From an uncultured Megasphaera sp. (lineage in GTDB: Bacteria > Bacillota > Negativicutes > Veillonellales > Megasphaeraceae), in NCBI GenBank assembly GCA_900540735.1, contig UQHB01000001.1:1-64000 (forward strand): a stretch of DNA of 64,000 nt. Reading direction: 5' to 3'. This document shows positions 63,982 through 64,000 of this stretch, piece after piece. Both the position numbers and the translations under genes were made by a program. The stretch's first letter is position 1. Each line of letters opens with the position of its first letter. Below the pieces are notes generated by a model, which did not search any database, was not told the DNA's origin, and was given only the letters and a program-made list of their open reading frames with translations.

Positions 63982-64000
63982 TAGTTGCCTTCCTTCGCTT

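Overview
The window reads as a chromosome segment of a Negativicutes bacterium, most likely Megasphaera or a close relative in the Veillonellaceae (an inference from gene content, not a database match). Gene families and operon orders are those of Firmicutes: alaS-ireB-ruvX, tig-clpP-clpX-lon-engB, a T-box-controlled pheST, a c-di-AMP riboswitch and a dcw cluster starting with mraZ. The cell also has an outer membrane: there is an ADP-heptose/heptosyltransferase operon, an outer-membrane beta-barrel protein and a two-partner secretion pair. Almost every gene is on the minus strand, so operons run from high to low coordinates. The one long plus-strand gene is the disrupted LuxR-type regulator at 21.36-23.49 kb.

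Layout. 0.1-3.6 kb: a broken PLP aminotransferase, an MFS transporter and a LysR regulator. 3.7-7.4 kb: alaS-ireB-ruvX and a DUF1292 gene. 7.5-8.4 kb: an NlpC/P60 wall hydrolase behind a c-di-AMP riboswitch. 8.5-10.2 kb: a GT2 glycosyltransferase, a thioredoxin and a small unknown gene that looks frameshifted. 10.26-21.1 kb: a two-partner secretion locus. Its transporter gene (tpsB) is intact. The about 9.2-kb adhesin gene (tpsA) carries at least eight lesions. 21.1-23.5 kb: a divergent MalT/LuxR-type regulator, also frameshifted. 23.5-29.9 kb: tig-clpP-clpX-lon-engB (protein quality control). 29.9-33.7 kb: pheST with a Phe T-box. 33.7-35.8 kb: acyl-CoA dehydrogenase and two hotdog thioesterases. 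35.8-36.05 kb: a strongly expressed-looking structured RNA gene with no product I can name with certainty. 36.1-42.3 kb: an outer-membrane protein, then nrdR-hldE-hldD-gmhB and two heptosyltransferases. 42.4-55.2 kb: the division and cell wall cluster mraZ-rsmH-ftsL | murE-murF-mraY-murD-murG-murC-ddl-ftsQ | ftsZ, without ftsI, ftsW, murB or ftsA. 55.2-59.8 kb: gluQ, an M16C peptidase and a HAD phosphatase. 60.0-61.1 kb: a DUF362 ferredoxin-like protein. 61.2-64.0 kb: nrnA-truB-ribF, probably the tail of a nusA-infB-rbfA operon.

The most notable pattern is where the broken genes lie. All clear disruptions (aminotransferase, small unknown gene, tpsA, LuxR regulator) lie in the accessory part, 0.1-23.5 kb, while about 40 kb of core genes are open. 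This argues against uniformly poor sequence and for real decay, or on/off switching, of a surface adhesin together with its neighbouring regulator. Other leads are the unnamed RNA gene, a pair of near-identical palindromes between tpsB and the regulator, and the trimmed division cluster. I found no CRISPR array, tRNA, rRNA, insertion sequence or prophage.
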